A DNA stretch of 64,000 nucleotides from Nostoc sp. FACHB-152 (lineage in GTDB: Bacteria; Cyanobacteriota; Cyanobacteriia; Cyanobacteriales; Nostocaceae). Location: positions 81,924 through 145,923 of the forward strand of contig NZ_JACJRV010000012.1 in the NCBI RefSeq assembly GCF_014697475.1, read 5' to 3'. The notes beneath the pieces were generated by a model that made no database searches, was not told where the DNA came from, and saw only the letters and a list, made by a program, of their open reading frames with translations. A program made the translations under genes and the position numbers. Below, piece after piece: positions 18,198-29,000 of this stretch (its first letter is position 1; the number at the start of each line of letters is the position of its first letter).

Positions 18198-18407
18198 ATG
18201 GCATTAACACTAAACGTACCTAATATTGCTTGTGATGGCTGTGCTGAAACAATTACAGATTCTATCCGTGTAGTAGATTCAGATGCTCGGATTGATATTA
18301 ATGTTCAAGCCAAAACTGTCAAAGTAGAATCCGCAGTTTCCGAAGAATCTATTAAACAGGCAATTGTTGCGGCTGGTTATACCATTGAAGGTTATCAGGC
18401 AGGTTGA
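18198..18407 (+). CDS. Heavy-metal-associated (HMA) domain protein, CopZ-like
   Basis: A 69-residue ferredoxin-like metallochaperone with metal-binding IACDGCAETI (CxxC), KTVKVES and the C-terminal IVAAGYTIEGY pattern. It would carry Cu(I) or a similar soft metal in the cytosol. The frame extends upstream to 18147, but the ATG at 18198 has a good GAGG site and matches family length. No P-type ATPase or CopY-type regulator is adjacent. Confidence 0.88.
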   Translation: MALTLNVPNIACDGCAETITDSIRVVDSDARIDINVQAKTVKVESAVSEESIKQAIVAAGYTIEGYQAG

Positions 18408-19177
18408 CTTAAATTTAATAAAATTTTTAGATCTAGACAGTTTTACTGTAATAATTTTATGTTAATGCTTCCGCCTAATAAACAGTCTGGAGTTGACGTT
18501 AAAGAATTTCGATATGTACAGTAGTACAAAAAAATGTATATAAATAAACTTTAAACTTTTTCTGTAAATTCACTAGTAGCTTCGCGTTTTTCAAAAAACT
18601 AACTTTTGATTAATTAAAATCTCAACAATTCATACAGCTAAAATACTGGCTATTTTAACTCTTGCTGGTTTTTGTAGCTGCTCATTGTTCTGTAACTCAA
18701 GGCTTTTTCCTGCATATAAAGCCTGATCGCCCTTTGTTACATAACATTGGCAATATTGATTAGCATCTAGGTTTTTACGGATAAGACGAAAATTTTATAT
18801 TTTTTTTAACATTAATCTATCTCGAAAAATTTACTTATAAATAAAATCAATTTATCTATTTGATCGGGAAAATACGGTTATCTCTTTAACACTTAACGAC
18901 TATATTTATAGTTGAAAAATTAAATGTAAATTCCGTATTTATACTGTTTAAAAAACCGCATTAAGAAAGGCATGAATTAGCAAAATCAGAGAGTTTACTG
19001 GGTATATTAGCGTCAGTATTAAAAAGATTAAGAGGATATTAAAATTAACAGTATCTTATTAATTTGAAGTTATGACTATCAAAGATGGGGAGAATTCCCC
19101 ATAACAAGAATACTGACATATTCGTACTTGGAAAATACTAGGTAATTTTATTGTAAAATAAGGCAGCAATCACAAAA
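18408..19177. other. Long AT-rich intergenic region
   Basis: 770 bp with no believable reading frame, strong hairpin or RNA gene. It probably includes the promoter and leader of the GGDEF gene. Confidence 0.45.
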
Positions 19178-20200
19178 ATGAACATTTCTATTCTGGTTTT
19201 TGGAAGAGATACATTTTTAACTACACTTCCCGATCAAATCCTTGATACAAGCGTTTTTAGTTTAGAAATCAATGCTGATTTTCATCAGGCTGTATCAAAC
19301 ATACAAATCAACCCACCTGATGTTATATTGGTGCAAGCTAGCCTGGATGGAAGCATAGAATTATGTGGTTGGTTAAAAAATCAACCACAACTATCTTGGG
19401 TATATTGTATTCTCTTTGAGGATCGTCCCTACGAGCTTGCTGCTAGAAGCCAGCAGGGTTTGGAATGGGAATGGGAAACTACTGCTACTGCACTAAGACA
19501 AGGTGCTGATGCTTATATTTGGCAAATGCTTGATGAAACGAAATATAACAAGTCACCAAGTGTAGCAGCACAACATCAATTAATATTATCTCAATTGAAC
19601 GTTGGTTTACGAAAAGCGCAAAAGTATCGTGATTTAATGCGGACAAATGATTTATTATCAGCGATCGCATTAGCAGATTCGTTAACCGAAATTAGTAATC
19701 GTCGGGCTTTAGAATGGGACTTACCGAGACAAATTAAAAAATCTCGTACTCAAGGAGGCCCATTGAGTTTGATTATTCTAGATGTCGATTATTTTAAAAA
19801 AGTGAACGATACCTATGGACATTTAGTAGGCGATCGCCTGTTACAGTTATTATCTCAACGTTTGCGACACAACCTGCGTTCTAAAGACACTCCATTTCGT
19901 TTTGGCGGTGAAGAATTTGTCGTGGTTCTGACTAACACCACTGGCGATGAAGCAATGATAGTTGCAGAACGTCTAAATCGCATAGTCGGTGAACAACCAT
20001 TTGCCATTAACGAAAACCTAACTATTCCTGTCACAATTAGCTTAGGCGTTGCTACCCTGCAACCCGATGATGACAATAAAGGTCTTAGCTTACTAAATCG
20101 TGCCGATCAATGTCTTTTAGATGCAAAAGCATCTGGGCGTAACCAAGCTGTAAGTTGGAAGCACTCTCCTTTTTCACATCTCAAGGCTGTTTCTTCGTAA
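19178..20200 (+). CDS. Diguanylate cyclase (GGDEF) with degenerate receiver-like N-terminus
   Basis: A 340-residue protein. The C-terminal half is a GGDEF domain: DSLTEISNRRALEWDL, LIILDVDYFKKVNDTYGH and the active-site variant FRFGGEEF, all compatible with c-di-GMP synthesis. The N-terminal ~130 residues align with a response-regulator fold, but where the phospho-acceptor Asp is expected the sequence is VILVQAS, so phosphorylation is unlikely. A WEWETTATALRQGADAYIWQ segment replaces the usual alpha4 region. The gene is monocistronic and followed by a hairpin. Confidence 0.85.
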   Translation: MNISILVFGRDTFLTTLPDQILDTSVFSLEINADFHQAVSNIQINPPDVILVQASLDGSIELCGWLKNQPQLSWVYCILFEDRPYELAARSQQGLEWEWETTATALRQGADAYIWQMLDETKYNKSPSVAAQHQLILSQLNVGLRKAQKYRDLMRTNDLLSAIALADSLTEISNRRALEWDLPRQIKKSRTQGGPLSLIILDVDYFKKVNDTYGHLVGDRLLQLLSQRLRHNLRSKDTPFRFGGEEFVVVLTNTTGDEAMIVAERLNRIVGEQPFAINENLTIPVTISLGVATLQPDDDNKGLSLLNRADQCLLDAKASGRNQAVSWKHSPFSHLKAVSS

Positions 20201-20243
20201 ATAAATTAGATATGAAAATAGATATGTGTACTTGTAAAGGCAC

Positions 20244-20273
20244 TTGAGAGACGCGAGATTTCGCGTCTCTCAA
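20244..20273. terminator. Hairpin downstream of the GGDEF gene
   Basis: A 13-bp stem (ttgagagacgcga / tcgcgtctctcaa) with a 4-nt loop, 44 nt after the stop. The T tract is weak. Confidence 0.6.
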
Positions 20274-20327
20274 CGTCTTGCTAATAAACACCTTGTTTTC
20301 TTACAGAATACTTTAACTATTTCAACT

Positions 20328-20436
20328 TATACCAATTCAAATAATGTTTGCGACAGATACCCCACCCGCCTGACGGCACCCTTACCAAGAGGAGGGGTCT
20401 TATTTATGTGTCGCATTCTTTTTTCAAATTAGTATT
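20328..20436. repeat. MITE-like repeat with ataccaatt ends, copy 2
   Basis: Nearly identical to 10331-10444, with a short deletion in the C-rich centre and one changed base in the right end (aattagtat instead of aattggtat). Confidence 0.85.
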
Positions 20437-20516
20437 AGTTAACATAAAATAACTGTATTAGAGTAAATATTGGGTTTGGTGAGCATTAATACACTCTCTT
20501 AATTTATCTAACTTGC

Positions 20517-21092
20517 TCACAAAATCATATCTAAGTTTAGCAAAAACCCATTTAAAACATCTTCCCCTGACACTGTTGGCGGAGATTCTAATATCTCAAC
20601 ATCTTTTCCTAGTCTATAAATCTCCACTTGTCGAGATTTACGATTAATTAAAAAGCCTAAACGCACACCATTATCTATATATTCCTTCATTTTTTCCTGA
20701 GTAACTTTCAAATTATCACTTGGAGAAAGTAACTCAATAACAAAATCAGGCACAATCGGCGGAAACTTTTCCTTTTCTTCTTCAGTTAAAGCATTCCATC
20801 TTTCTAACTTTATCCAAGCCGCATCAGGTGAACGATCTGCGCCGTTAGGCAATTTAAAACAAGTCGAGGAATCAAAAACTATACCCTGTTTATCTTGTTC
20901 GTTCCAAATCCAAAGTTGAGCAGTAATTCCTGCATTACGATTCCCCGTTCCTCCCCCCGTAGGTGGCATGATAATTAATTCTCCCGAAGCGGTGCGTTCA
21001 AATCTTAAATCGCGGTTTGCTTGACATAGCTTAAAAAATTGCTCATCTGTCAGTTCTAAGACTGATTGCAGATTGACGGTGAAAGCATTCAT
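20517..21092 (-). CDS. Uma2-family (DUF820) putative endonuclease
   Basis: A 191-residue protein of the restriction-endonuclease-like Uma2 family, highly amplified in cyanobacteria. Visible marks: LELTDEQFFKLCQAN, GELIIMPPTGG, the PD-type catalytic stretch DRSPDAAWI, and PDFVIELLSPSD (E of ExK-like core) with MKEYIDNGVRLGFLINR. The biological role of the family is not known. It stands at the start of the toxin-antitoxin-rich block. Confidence 0.85.
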   Translation of the reverse strand: MNAFTVNLQSVLELTDEQFFKLCQANRDLRFERTASGELIIMPPTGGGTGNRNAGITAQLWIWNEQDKQGIVFDSSTCFKLPNGADRSPDAAWIKLERWNALTEEEKEKFPPIVPDFVIELLSPSDNLKVTQEKMKEYIDNGVRLGFLINRKSRQVEIYRLGKDVEILESPPTVSGEDVLNGFLLNLDMIL

Positions 21093-21139
21093 GGTAATGG
21101 CAGCTAATATTTAAAGCCTATAAACTATTTTATCCTCTC

Positions 21140-21205
21140 GGCGATCGCACCTCTGCACATTCCCACAGCGATCGCCTGTTTGAAAACCTAGCAGTTGATT
21201 AAGCT
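21140..21205. repeat. HIP1-dense intergenic repeat, copy A
   Basis: Two HIP1 octamers flank a ctctgcacattcc spacer. The segment then continues gcctgt...tagcagttgattaagct. The same order is found at 23988-24052, and a looser form at 21955-22060. Confidence 0.7.
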
Positions 21206-21294
21206 TTCACGCTCAGTGACCCACAGAATGATTATCTGTGTATATTTAATTTAGAGCAAAACAAGTATAAGCAGAATTTGAATTCATTAAAATT

Positions 21295-21528
21295 ATGTTG
21301 CAATCAATCGAAGGCGTTTACAAAAACGGTAAGGTAGAACTTACAGAATTACCAAGTGATATTTCAGAAAGTATTGTAATTGTCACTTTTCTAGAGTCAA
21401 AAAAAACTCAACAGACAAACCAAATAATGCAGTTTGGGATGTTCTCTGGAAATCAACAATCAACAGAAGCAGATTTTCAAATTGCTGAATTTCATGGGGA
21501 TGGTGATGATAGCTTAAACTGGTCATAA
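21295..21528 (+). CDS. Putative antitoxin of a VapBC-type pair
   Basis: A 77-residue protein beginning SIEGVYKNGKVELTELP and SIVIVTFLE, a short beta-rich N-terminus like AbrB-type or AF2212-type antitoxins. The tail is acidic (HGDGDDSLNWS). It stands 6 nt before the PIN toxin gene. The antitoxin role is inferred from this arrangement. Confidence 0.7.
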   Translation: MLQSIEGVYKNGKVELTELPSDISESIVIVTFLESKKTQQTNQIMQFGMFSGNQQSTEADFQIAEFHGDGDDSLNWS

Positions 21529-21534
21529 GTAGTT

Positions 21535-21933
21535 ATGAAGTACGTTATAGATACTCATGCTCTTATCTGGTTTCTTGAAGGTAATACCCGCTTAGGTGCG
21601 AATGCTAAAGCTCTCCTTTCTCATCCTGATTCACAATTAGTTATTCCTGCGACTACTTTAGCTGAAGCTGTTTGGATTGTGGAAAGAGGTAGAACATCTA
21701 TTCCTCATCCTCAAGATATAATTTCCGCAGTAGAAGCTGACTCTCGTGTGGTTATTTATCCACTTGATAAAGATGTAATTGCAATGACTATGAGCCTATC
21801 TGCTATTCATGAAATGCATGATAGACAAATTGTAGCTACTGCGTTACTTTTAGCAAATAACGGTGATGGTGTGCAGTTATTAACTTGCGACCAAAATATA
21901 ACTGCTTCGGGTTTGGTTAGTGTTATTTGGTAG
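21535..21933 (+). CDS. VapC-type PIN-domain toxin
   Basis: A 132-residue PIN ribonuclease: VIDTHALIWFLEG (first Asp), TTLAEAVWIVE (Glu), HEMHDRQIVATAL (Asp) and LLTCDQNI (last Asp). It follows the small antitoxin-like gene by 6 nt. It is distinct in sequence from the PIN toxin at 14331-14714. Confidence 0.85.
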   Translation: MKYVIDTHALIWFLEGNTRLGANAKALLSHPDSQLVIPATTLAEAVWIVERGRTSIPHPQDIISAVEADSRVVIYPLDKDVIAMTMSLSAIHEMHDRQIVATALLLANNGDGVQLLTCDQNITASGLVSVIW

Positions 21934-21954
21934 TTTCTAGATAAAGTTTATTGT

Positions 21955-22060
21955 AGCGATCGCGCTCTCCACAATCCTAATGCGATCGCTGATTCTATGA
22001 TTACACTGTAGGCGATCGCCTGTTTGAAAAAATGAGCGATCGCACTCAACATTCCCAAAT
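21955..22060. repeat. HIP1-dense intergenic repeat, copy C
   Basis: Four HIP1 octamers occur within ~85 bp. It contains ctctccacaatcctaatgcg and gcctgtttgaaaaa segments matching the repeats at 21140 and 23988. Confidence 0.65.
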
Positions 22061-22119
22061 ACGATCATTTATCGTGGAAGAATGGTACATTTTGATATTA
22101 ATATCGAACCTAAAGCGTT

Positions 22120-22905
22120 TCATCGAATTACAATTGGTTTTGGAGCGAGTTTGTATTTACTTAGAATTTCCTTTGCTGTTTTTCTAGAGAAATTTTTTAA
22201 TTTAAATTGTTCAAGAACTTTACTAGCTGACATCATAGATCGTAGAAACAAAAGATAAAATACTTCTTTCTTTTGATCCTGACTAAAGAATTGAACTTCT
22301 GCAATTTTTAAAAAAGCTGTAGCAATGTTTTCCCAAATCTCAATTTCTTTCTCTGGGTTATGATCACGGGATAAATCCATAATCCAAGCATCTACAGTGC
22401 GTGGAAAAACATCTGCAAAGATTTCTGCTATTATTTCGACTCTTTCTTTCTGTTCATCACTTAGCAAACTTGTTCCTATAGGAGAATAAACTACACTACT
22501 CATACTAAGCATAACCACTTCGCATGAGTCTTCAGCACAGTCTTCTAGGATATCAATCATTGGGATGTCAATAACAACTAGCTCATCAGTGGAGAACCCA
22601 AATACTTTATTAACTTCTTGGCAAACACTAAGGATAACTTTTTTTGCAACTCCAATAGGAATAATGAAAAACTCTCTATCCTTATTACTTCTATATGCGT
22701 TGAATTTTCGATGAATTGTCTTCTCTGCTATTTCACAATCAGCAACCTTACAAGCAAAAGCAATATTGAATGGTTCAGGAACTCCAGACGCACCACGATA
22801 AATTTCCTTTGCGCGAATGTCTGGTTCTCGCGTTGTCCTACCAATTTTAAGAATGTGACTTGCGAATGACCTGTTTTCTAGAGCGTATATGTAGCCAGGA
22901 TTCAC
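22120..22905 (-). CDS. GIY-YIG (T5orf172-type) nuclease-domain protein
   Basis: A 261-residue protein. The first ~100 residues are a T5orf172/MUG113 GIY-YIG-like nuclease domain: GYIYALENRS, ILKIGRTTREPDIRAKE, FACKVADCEIAEKTIH and REFFIIP. The remaining ~160 residues are helical and not recognised. The start is a GTG at 22905, the first start codon after an in-frame stop and preceded by GAGG. A domain of this kind suggests a phage, mobile-element or defence role. It sits between two toxin-antitoxin-like genes. Confidence 0.72.
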   Translation of the reverse strand: MNPGYIYALENRSFASHILKIGRTTREPDIRAKEIYRGASGVPEPFNIAFACKVADCEIAEKTIHRKFNAYRSNKDREFFIIPIGVAKKVILSVCQEVNKVFGFSTDELVVIDIPMIDILEDCAEDSCEVVMLSMSSVVYSPIGTSLLSDEQKERVEIIAEIFADVFPRTVDAWIMDLSRDHNPEKEIEIWENIATAFLKIAEVQFFSQDQKKEVFYLLFLRSMMSASKVLEQFKLKNFSRKTAKEILSKYKLAPKPIVIR

Positions 22906-23095
22906 TCAAAGCCTCACGAAGTTTTACAAAATCTTTCTTACTATGATAGTTCATCCGTTCTATTTCATCAATGAATTACGCAACTTTTGTCACTCAAAAT
23001 ACAGCAAATTGTGTGCTTCTACTAAATGTAGACAGTTAGTGAACAGAAAAATCAGATAAGTGTAGAAGGTAAGCTATTACAAAAGCTTTCTTCTT

Positions 23096-23413
23096 CTACA
23101 CCAATGTCATCACTTGCTCATATTCTTCTTTATGGCTTTGCAAAGCGTCCCAAATATCAAATTTTTGCTGAAGATTGAGCCAAAGTCTTGGCCCATTCCC
23201 TAAAGCTTTACCAAGACGGATTGCGATATCTACTGTAATTGATCTTTGACCATGAATCATTTCATTAACTACTTGATTAGATATCCCTAAAATTTCTGCA
23301 AATTTAGGGATATCAATATCTAAATCATCTATGATATCTGCAATTACTTCACCAGGATGTATTGGTCTGACTAATCTATCTTGAGTAATATCTTGCCAGT
23401 TATTCATAATCAA
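23096..23413 (-). CDS. HigA-type antitoxin, orphan
   Basis: A 105-residue HTH protein with the HigA core: RPIHPGEVIADIIDD, the helix-turn-helix KFAEILGISNQVVNEMI, and ALGNGPRLWLNLQQKFD. HigA is normally just downstream of the toxin HigB, but only ~80 bp separate it from the divergent gene and no toxin frame is present on either side. It may be an orphan regulator or the remains of a pair. Confidence 0.85.
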   Translation of the reverse strand: MIMNNWQDITQDRLVRPIHPGEVIADIIDDLDIDIPKFAEILGISNQVVNEMIHGQRSITVDIAIRLGKALGNGPRLWLNLQQKFDIWDALQSHKEEYEQVMTLV

Positions 23414-23492
23414 TGACCAACCATTTAATATTCAACTGACACTATAAATTAGTGATAATCTTCAAGCTATATATTATTATAGGAAAATAGCG

Positions 23493-23666
23493 ATGCCTAC
23501 CACAGCACAGGCGTTGAAATGTTTTCAACTTTGCTGCGATCTTACCATCAAGTACTGCTCTATAGACCTGGTGACTCTGGATCAGCGCACTGGGAATGTA
23601 ATTATTCTGGCAAAAGAAGAAATTAATCTTGAGATTAAGCCTACTGGAGAATGGGAGTTTGTATGA
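23493..23666 (+). CDS. Small cyanobacterial protein (DUF6888-like)
   Basis: A 57-codon gene starting MPTTAQALKCFQLCCDL and ending KPTGEWEFV. It is too short for common length cut-offs but has a clean ATG and stop, and its stop is joined to the next gene through an ATGA overlap. The pattern (ALKCFQLCCDL, VTLDQRTGNVIILAKEE, WEF end) agrees with small cyanobacterial proteins I recall as DUF6888, found paired with DUF6887. The family number is from memory; the function is unknown. The layout resembles toxin-antitoxin pairs. Confidence 0.7.
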   Translation: MPTTAQALKCFQLCCDLTIKYCSIDLVTLDQRTGNVIILAKEEINLEIKPTGEWEFV

Positions 23667-23869
23667 GTGTCAAACCAGACTTTGCTACCATGACCACAAT
23701 TGAACTTCGAGCCTACATCATAGAGCATCGGGATGATGAGGAAGCTTTACAAGCTTACCTTGACAAGCTTCATCAACAGAAACCACGCTCACGGGTGTAT
23801 AAACCTGAAGAAGATGTAGCTGAAGCGATCGCAGAATATCTGAAAGGTAAAATAAACAAGGAAATATAA
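23663..23869 (+). CDS. Small cyanobacterial protein (DUF6887-like)
   Basis: A 68-residue protein (MSVKPDFATMTTIELRAYII, then HRDDEEALQAYLDKL). I use the ATG at 23663, overlapping the previous gene's stop by 4 nt (ATGA); an ATG at 23651 would add four residues. ELRAYIIEHRDDEEAL is the recognisable core of a small family paired with the preceding gene. The C-terminal half is charged and helical. Function unknown. Confidence 0.72.
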   Translation: MSVKPDFATMTTIELRAYIIEHRDDEEALQAYLDKLHQQKPRSRVYKPEEDVAEAIAEYLKGKINKEI

Positions 23870-23987
23870 GTTTCTCAGCCTGGAAGTTGTGACCACCTGT
23901 GTCTGTATGAAAAGATGTACCATCTCATTCCACATTCCCAAACTCGATACCTTCGGTAAGCTACGCTAACGCCTGTGTGCCAGGATG

Positions 23988-24791
<804 letters not shown>

Positions 24792-24932
24792 TTCTTTCTG
24801 GTAATCTAGACTAGATAAATTATACTAATTGTGCAGGCGATCGCATATTTTCTATACCCTTAAACAGTAATTTAACCTCTAGCTTATGTGCTTGTTCTAT
24901 CTATATCCACTGAAATATTAGGGATCTTAATA

Positions 24933-26009
24933 CTAGTATGCTTCTTCATCAAAAGTTGCAATTAATACGACCTCATTGGATGTTGTGATGCTTGTAATAT
25001 TTCTGTAATGTTTTGAACGTGCAAACGTGCGAATAGATATCACTTCGCTATCAAATATATTAGTAAATTTACGACGCGCGAATAAAATAACTTCTCCTTC
25101 CATTTCTAATACAAGTCCTGGTCCATTTCCTATACTAATTGTATGAATACTAGAAACCAAACTTCCTAGTCCTTCGTATTTTCTTACATACGAAACTGTA
25201 GGAGCAGAAGAACCACTTCTCTTTAATCCTAATGCAAGTAGTTCACCATTATACGTACTAAGAAACAAAGCTTGAGAACTATTATGAACAAATTGCAAAT
25301 CTTCTGGATCAATTGCATTTCCAGAGTTTAATTTTACGAATAGACTGTTTAAATCAAACTTATTTTGTTCTTCTAAATCTGTAACAATCCATTTTTCTTG
25401 TTCTAAGTTATTCTTTGATTCAATTACTTCTTCTAGAAATGCAGTTCTAACACTATTAAATAAAGTTGGGGTGACAGTTGTCGGATAATTGACAATATCA
25501 AAATCCAGCCAAGCAGTTCGCAGGGAGTATTCTGAAATATGTTTCTCTTGTCGACCATCATTAATTCCTAAATCAAAATCGTCTAAAAATGAGAACCATC
25601 CGTCAGAACCACATGAGGCATTTACTGTGCCATACTTAGCTGTTGTGTGAATACACTTTGCATCAGTGCGTTTTTTAGTATCATCAATTGGTGCAAGACT
25701 TTCTGATTCCCAGTCAAGATCAAGATGATAAAGCCCTGTGTTTGAACCAACATATAATCGACCATTATAAATATTTAAATCAAGTAAAATATCTGCGTTT
25801 ATTCTCAAATCCCATTCAACAGCTTCTATAAAATCTGTATCAATTTCGATTGATAGTGATTGTATTTGCTCAATAGCTCTAAGGAATTCTGCTTTTCCAG
25901 TCTCATCATTTATTCTATGACGGAATCGCTCATGATCGATCCAATCATTTCTCAAAATAGCTGTAGGGCCATACTCTAGCCCAGCAGATGTTGATCGATT
26001 TGCAGGCAT
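24933..26009 (-). CDS. Unrecognised 358-residue protein
   Basis: I do not recognise this protein. It has no signal peptide or membrane segment. Several short beta-rich segments (YNGRLYVGSNTGLYHLDLD, ALFLSTYNGELLALGL, LVLEMEGEVILFARR, EVVLIATFDEEAY) look like blades of a beta-propeller, interrupted by a helical, charged stretch (~200-245). It begins MPANRSTSAGLEYGP. It lies upstream of xisH on the same strand with ~140 bp between them and downstream of the chlH terminator. Its place at the edge of the accessory block suggests a conflict or regulatory role, but nothing in the sequence proves it. Confidence 0.55.
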   Translation of the reverse strand: MPANRSTSAGLEYGPTAILRNDWIDHERFRHRINDETGKAEFLRAIEQIQSLSIEIDTDFIEAVEWDLRINADILLDLNIYNGRLYVGSNTGLYHLDLDWESESLAPIDDTKKRTDAKCIHTTAKYGTVNASCGSDGWFSFLDDFDLGINDGRQEKHISEYSLRTAWLDFDIVNYPTTVTPTLFNSVRTAFLEEVIESKNNLEQEKWIVTDLEEQNKFDLNSLFVKLNSGNAIDPEDLQFVHNSSQALFLSTYNGELLALGLKRSGSSAPTVSYVRKYEGLGSLVSSIHTISIGNGPGLVLEMEGEVILFARRKFTNIFDSEVISIRTFARSKHYRNITSITTSNEVVLIATFDEEAY

Positions 26010-26048
26010 TTATTTTTTCTTTTTTGTCTTTCTAACAGATGTTATAAA

Positions 26049-26069
26049 AGGCACGGTATTACCGTGCCT
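26049..26069 (-). terminator. Rho-independent terminator of chlH
   Basis: Stem aggcacggt / accgtgcct with a 3-nt loop. On the minus strand it is followed by ttttat. It starts 26 nt after the chlH stop. Confidence 0.85.
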
Positions 26070-26094
26070 CCTAACTTACTCTTTGTTGGTAAAC

Positions 26095-29000
26095 TTACTC
26101 AATCCCCTCAATTCGGTCTTCAACTTCTTGGTACAACTCGCGGAGGCGGTCTAAATTCTCCTCGCTAGTTTCCCAATAACCGCGACCATTAACTTCCAAC
26201 AATGTGGATACCATCTTGCGGAAAGAATGGGGGTTGAGGTTCATCAAGCGTTTCTGCATTTCTTCATCTTTGATGAAGGTTTCGTTCGCATCCTCATATA
26301 TCCAGTTGTCCACAGCGCCGGCTGTTGCACTCCAACCCATTGTGTTTACCAACCGCTTGGAGAGTTCGCGTACACCTTCGTAACCGTGAGACAGCATACC
26401 TTCATACCACTTGGGATTTAACAATTTGGTACGGGCATCTAAGCGCACGGTTTCGGATAATGTGCGGACTTGGGCGTTGGCTGTGGTGGTGTCTGCAATA
26501 TAGGATGCTGGTTTCTTACCATCACCGCGCAGACTTGCTACTAACTTAGTGGGGTCGGAGTCGAAGTAGTGAGAAACGTCTGTCAAGCTAATCTCAGAGG
26601 AATCCAAGTTTTGGAAAGTTGCATCAGCAGTTTTAAGGGTGCTTTCAAAAATCTGCCGGGATTCGTCCATCATTCCGGGGCTATCGGAATTGAAGGAGAA
26701 AGATTTCCGTTTCAGATACATTTCCTGTAACTCGGCTTCACTGTCCCAAGTGCTGTTTTCTACTGCCAAGTTAATATTTGACGAGTAGGAACCAGACGCA
26801 TTGGAGAAGACGCGGGTTGCGGCTTGACGCAGATTAATTCCCATTTCTTCAGCTTGCTGCATGGCGTGTTTGCGGACAAAGTTCATTTCTAAGGGTTCAT
26901 CCGCTTCCGCCGCCATCTTCACCCCTTGGTCTAGCAGATTCATCTGGTTGATGAACAAGTCGCGGAATACACCAGAACAGTTGATGACTACATCAATTCT
27001 GGGTCGTCCCAACTCTTCTAGAGGTATTAACTCCAGCTTATTCACCCGTCCCAAGGCATCGGGAACAGGACGTACACCCACCATCCACATGATTTGTGCT
27101 AGGGATTCACCGTAGGTTTTGATATTATCGGTTCCCCAGAGAACGCAGGCGATGGTTTCGGGCCAATTACCCCCGTTTTCGGCTTTGTTCCTTGCCAAAA
27201 GCCTATCAACAACGATTTTCGCTGATTGGACTGCGGCGGCTGTAGGAATTGATTGGGGGTCGAGGGCGTGAATGTTTTTACCTGTGGGCAATACATCCGG
27301 GTTACGGATGGGGTCGCCACCAGGGCCGGGAAGAACGTATTCGCCTTCTAAGCCTTTGAGTAATGCGCCTAGTTCGTTGTCTGCACAAACTTGTTGCAAG
27401 CAGAATTCTAAATACTCGAATAGGGGTTTCAAGGCTGAGGTATCAACTTTGGGATAGCCGGCTTTGTGCAGTGCCTCTACCCAAGGTTCCTTTTTGCCCA
27501 TGTTGAAGAAATTCAACTTGGAAACTAGAGAAACCCTTCCTTCTGCGTCGGTTTGTTCTTGTACTAAGGCGCGGACGGCGGCGCGAGTAGCTAGGGTGAT
27601 GTCTTGTAGAAGTTGGACATCTTCTAATACGCCCCGATCGCTATTTTTGTAAATTTCGTCAATATCCCGCCCCAGGCTATTGGCGATAATCCGGGGTAAG
27701 CTGAGAATTTCTTCTTCTTGGCGGTCTAGGCTGGCGATATTAACTAGGGTTGCGATCGCTTCTTCTGCACTTGGCGGTTTACCAATGACGTGCAAACCAC
27801 AAGGTAACAACCGAGATTCGATTTCCATTAACTTGCGGTAGACGCTGCCAACGATATTATCCCGTTCTTCTGGGGTCATATCTTTGGCATCTGTTTCTGG
27901 CAAATTGATATCTTTATCCAGGTTGACAATGCGGCATTTATCCATGATCGTGTTGACGATGGGGATACCACGACCGCTATCTTTCAAGGTTTGGTAAGAA
28001 GCAATTAATTCGCTGAGTTCTTTCAACCCTTTATACAAGCCAGCGTTTTCTGCGGGTGGTGTCAGGTAAGAAATTGTCTCGGCGTAACTGCGGCGTTTGG
28101 CAATTGTCGCTTCACTGGGGTTGTTAGCGGCGTAGTAGTACAGGTTAGGAATTGTCCCAATTAAGTTATCGGGGTAACATTCGCCTGACATCCCCATTTG
28201 CTTACCGGGCATGAATTCCAAGGAACCGTGTGTACCAAAGTGCAGTACAGCATCAGCACCCCAAATTCTTTCTAGGTAAGTGTAGTAAGCCGCAAAACCG
28301 TGGTGAGGGCTGGCGGAACGGGAGAACAACAGCCGCATCGGGTCGCCTTCATAGCCAAAGGTAGGCTGAACACCAATGAAGACGTTACCAAATTGCTTAC
28401 CGTAAACTAAGAGGTTTTGTCCGTCGCTGTTGAGGTGTCCTGGTGGTGGCCCCCAGTTTTCTTCTAAGCGTTGGGAATAAGGTGTGAGTGCTTCGTATTC
28501 TGGCACTGACATCTTATAGGCAATGTTAAGTTCCGGACTGGCATACTGTGCTTGTGCGTCGTGGATGACTTGTTCCATCAACTCTTTAGCGTTTTCTGGC
28601 AAGTCTTGCACGTCGTAGCCGTTGTTTCTCAACGCCTTCATGACTTCGTAGATGGAACCGAATACATCTAGGTATGCGGCTGTCCCGACGTTACCTTTAT
28701 CGGGGGGGAAGCTGAAAACGGTAATCGCAACTCTTTTATTTAGTTTGGGTTTGCGACGAAGATTAGCCCACTTCAAAGCACGTTGCGCTACGGCTTCGAT
28801 GCGGTCTTGGAGTGCGATCGCCTTTCCTGTCGCCCCATCTCTACCCGATAATATAATCGGCTCGATCGCGCCATCAAGTTCGGGAATGGCAATTTGTAAA
28901 GCTACTTGAATCGGATGTAAGCCTAAATCGCTATCTAACCATTCTTCGGTAGTTTGGAATACCAAGGGTAAAGCCACCATGTATGGGCGATTTAAGCGTT

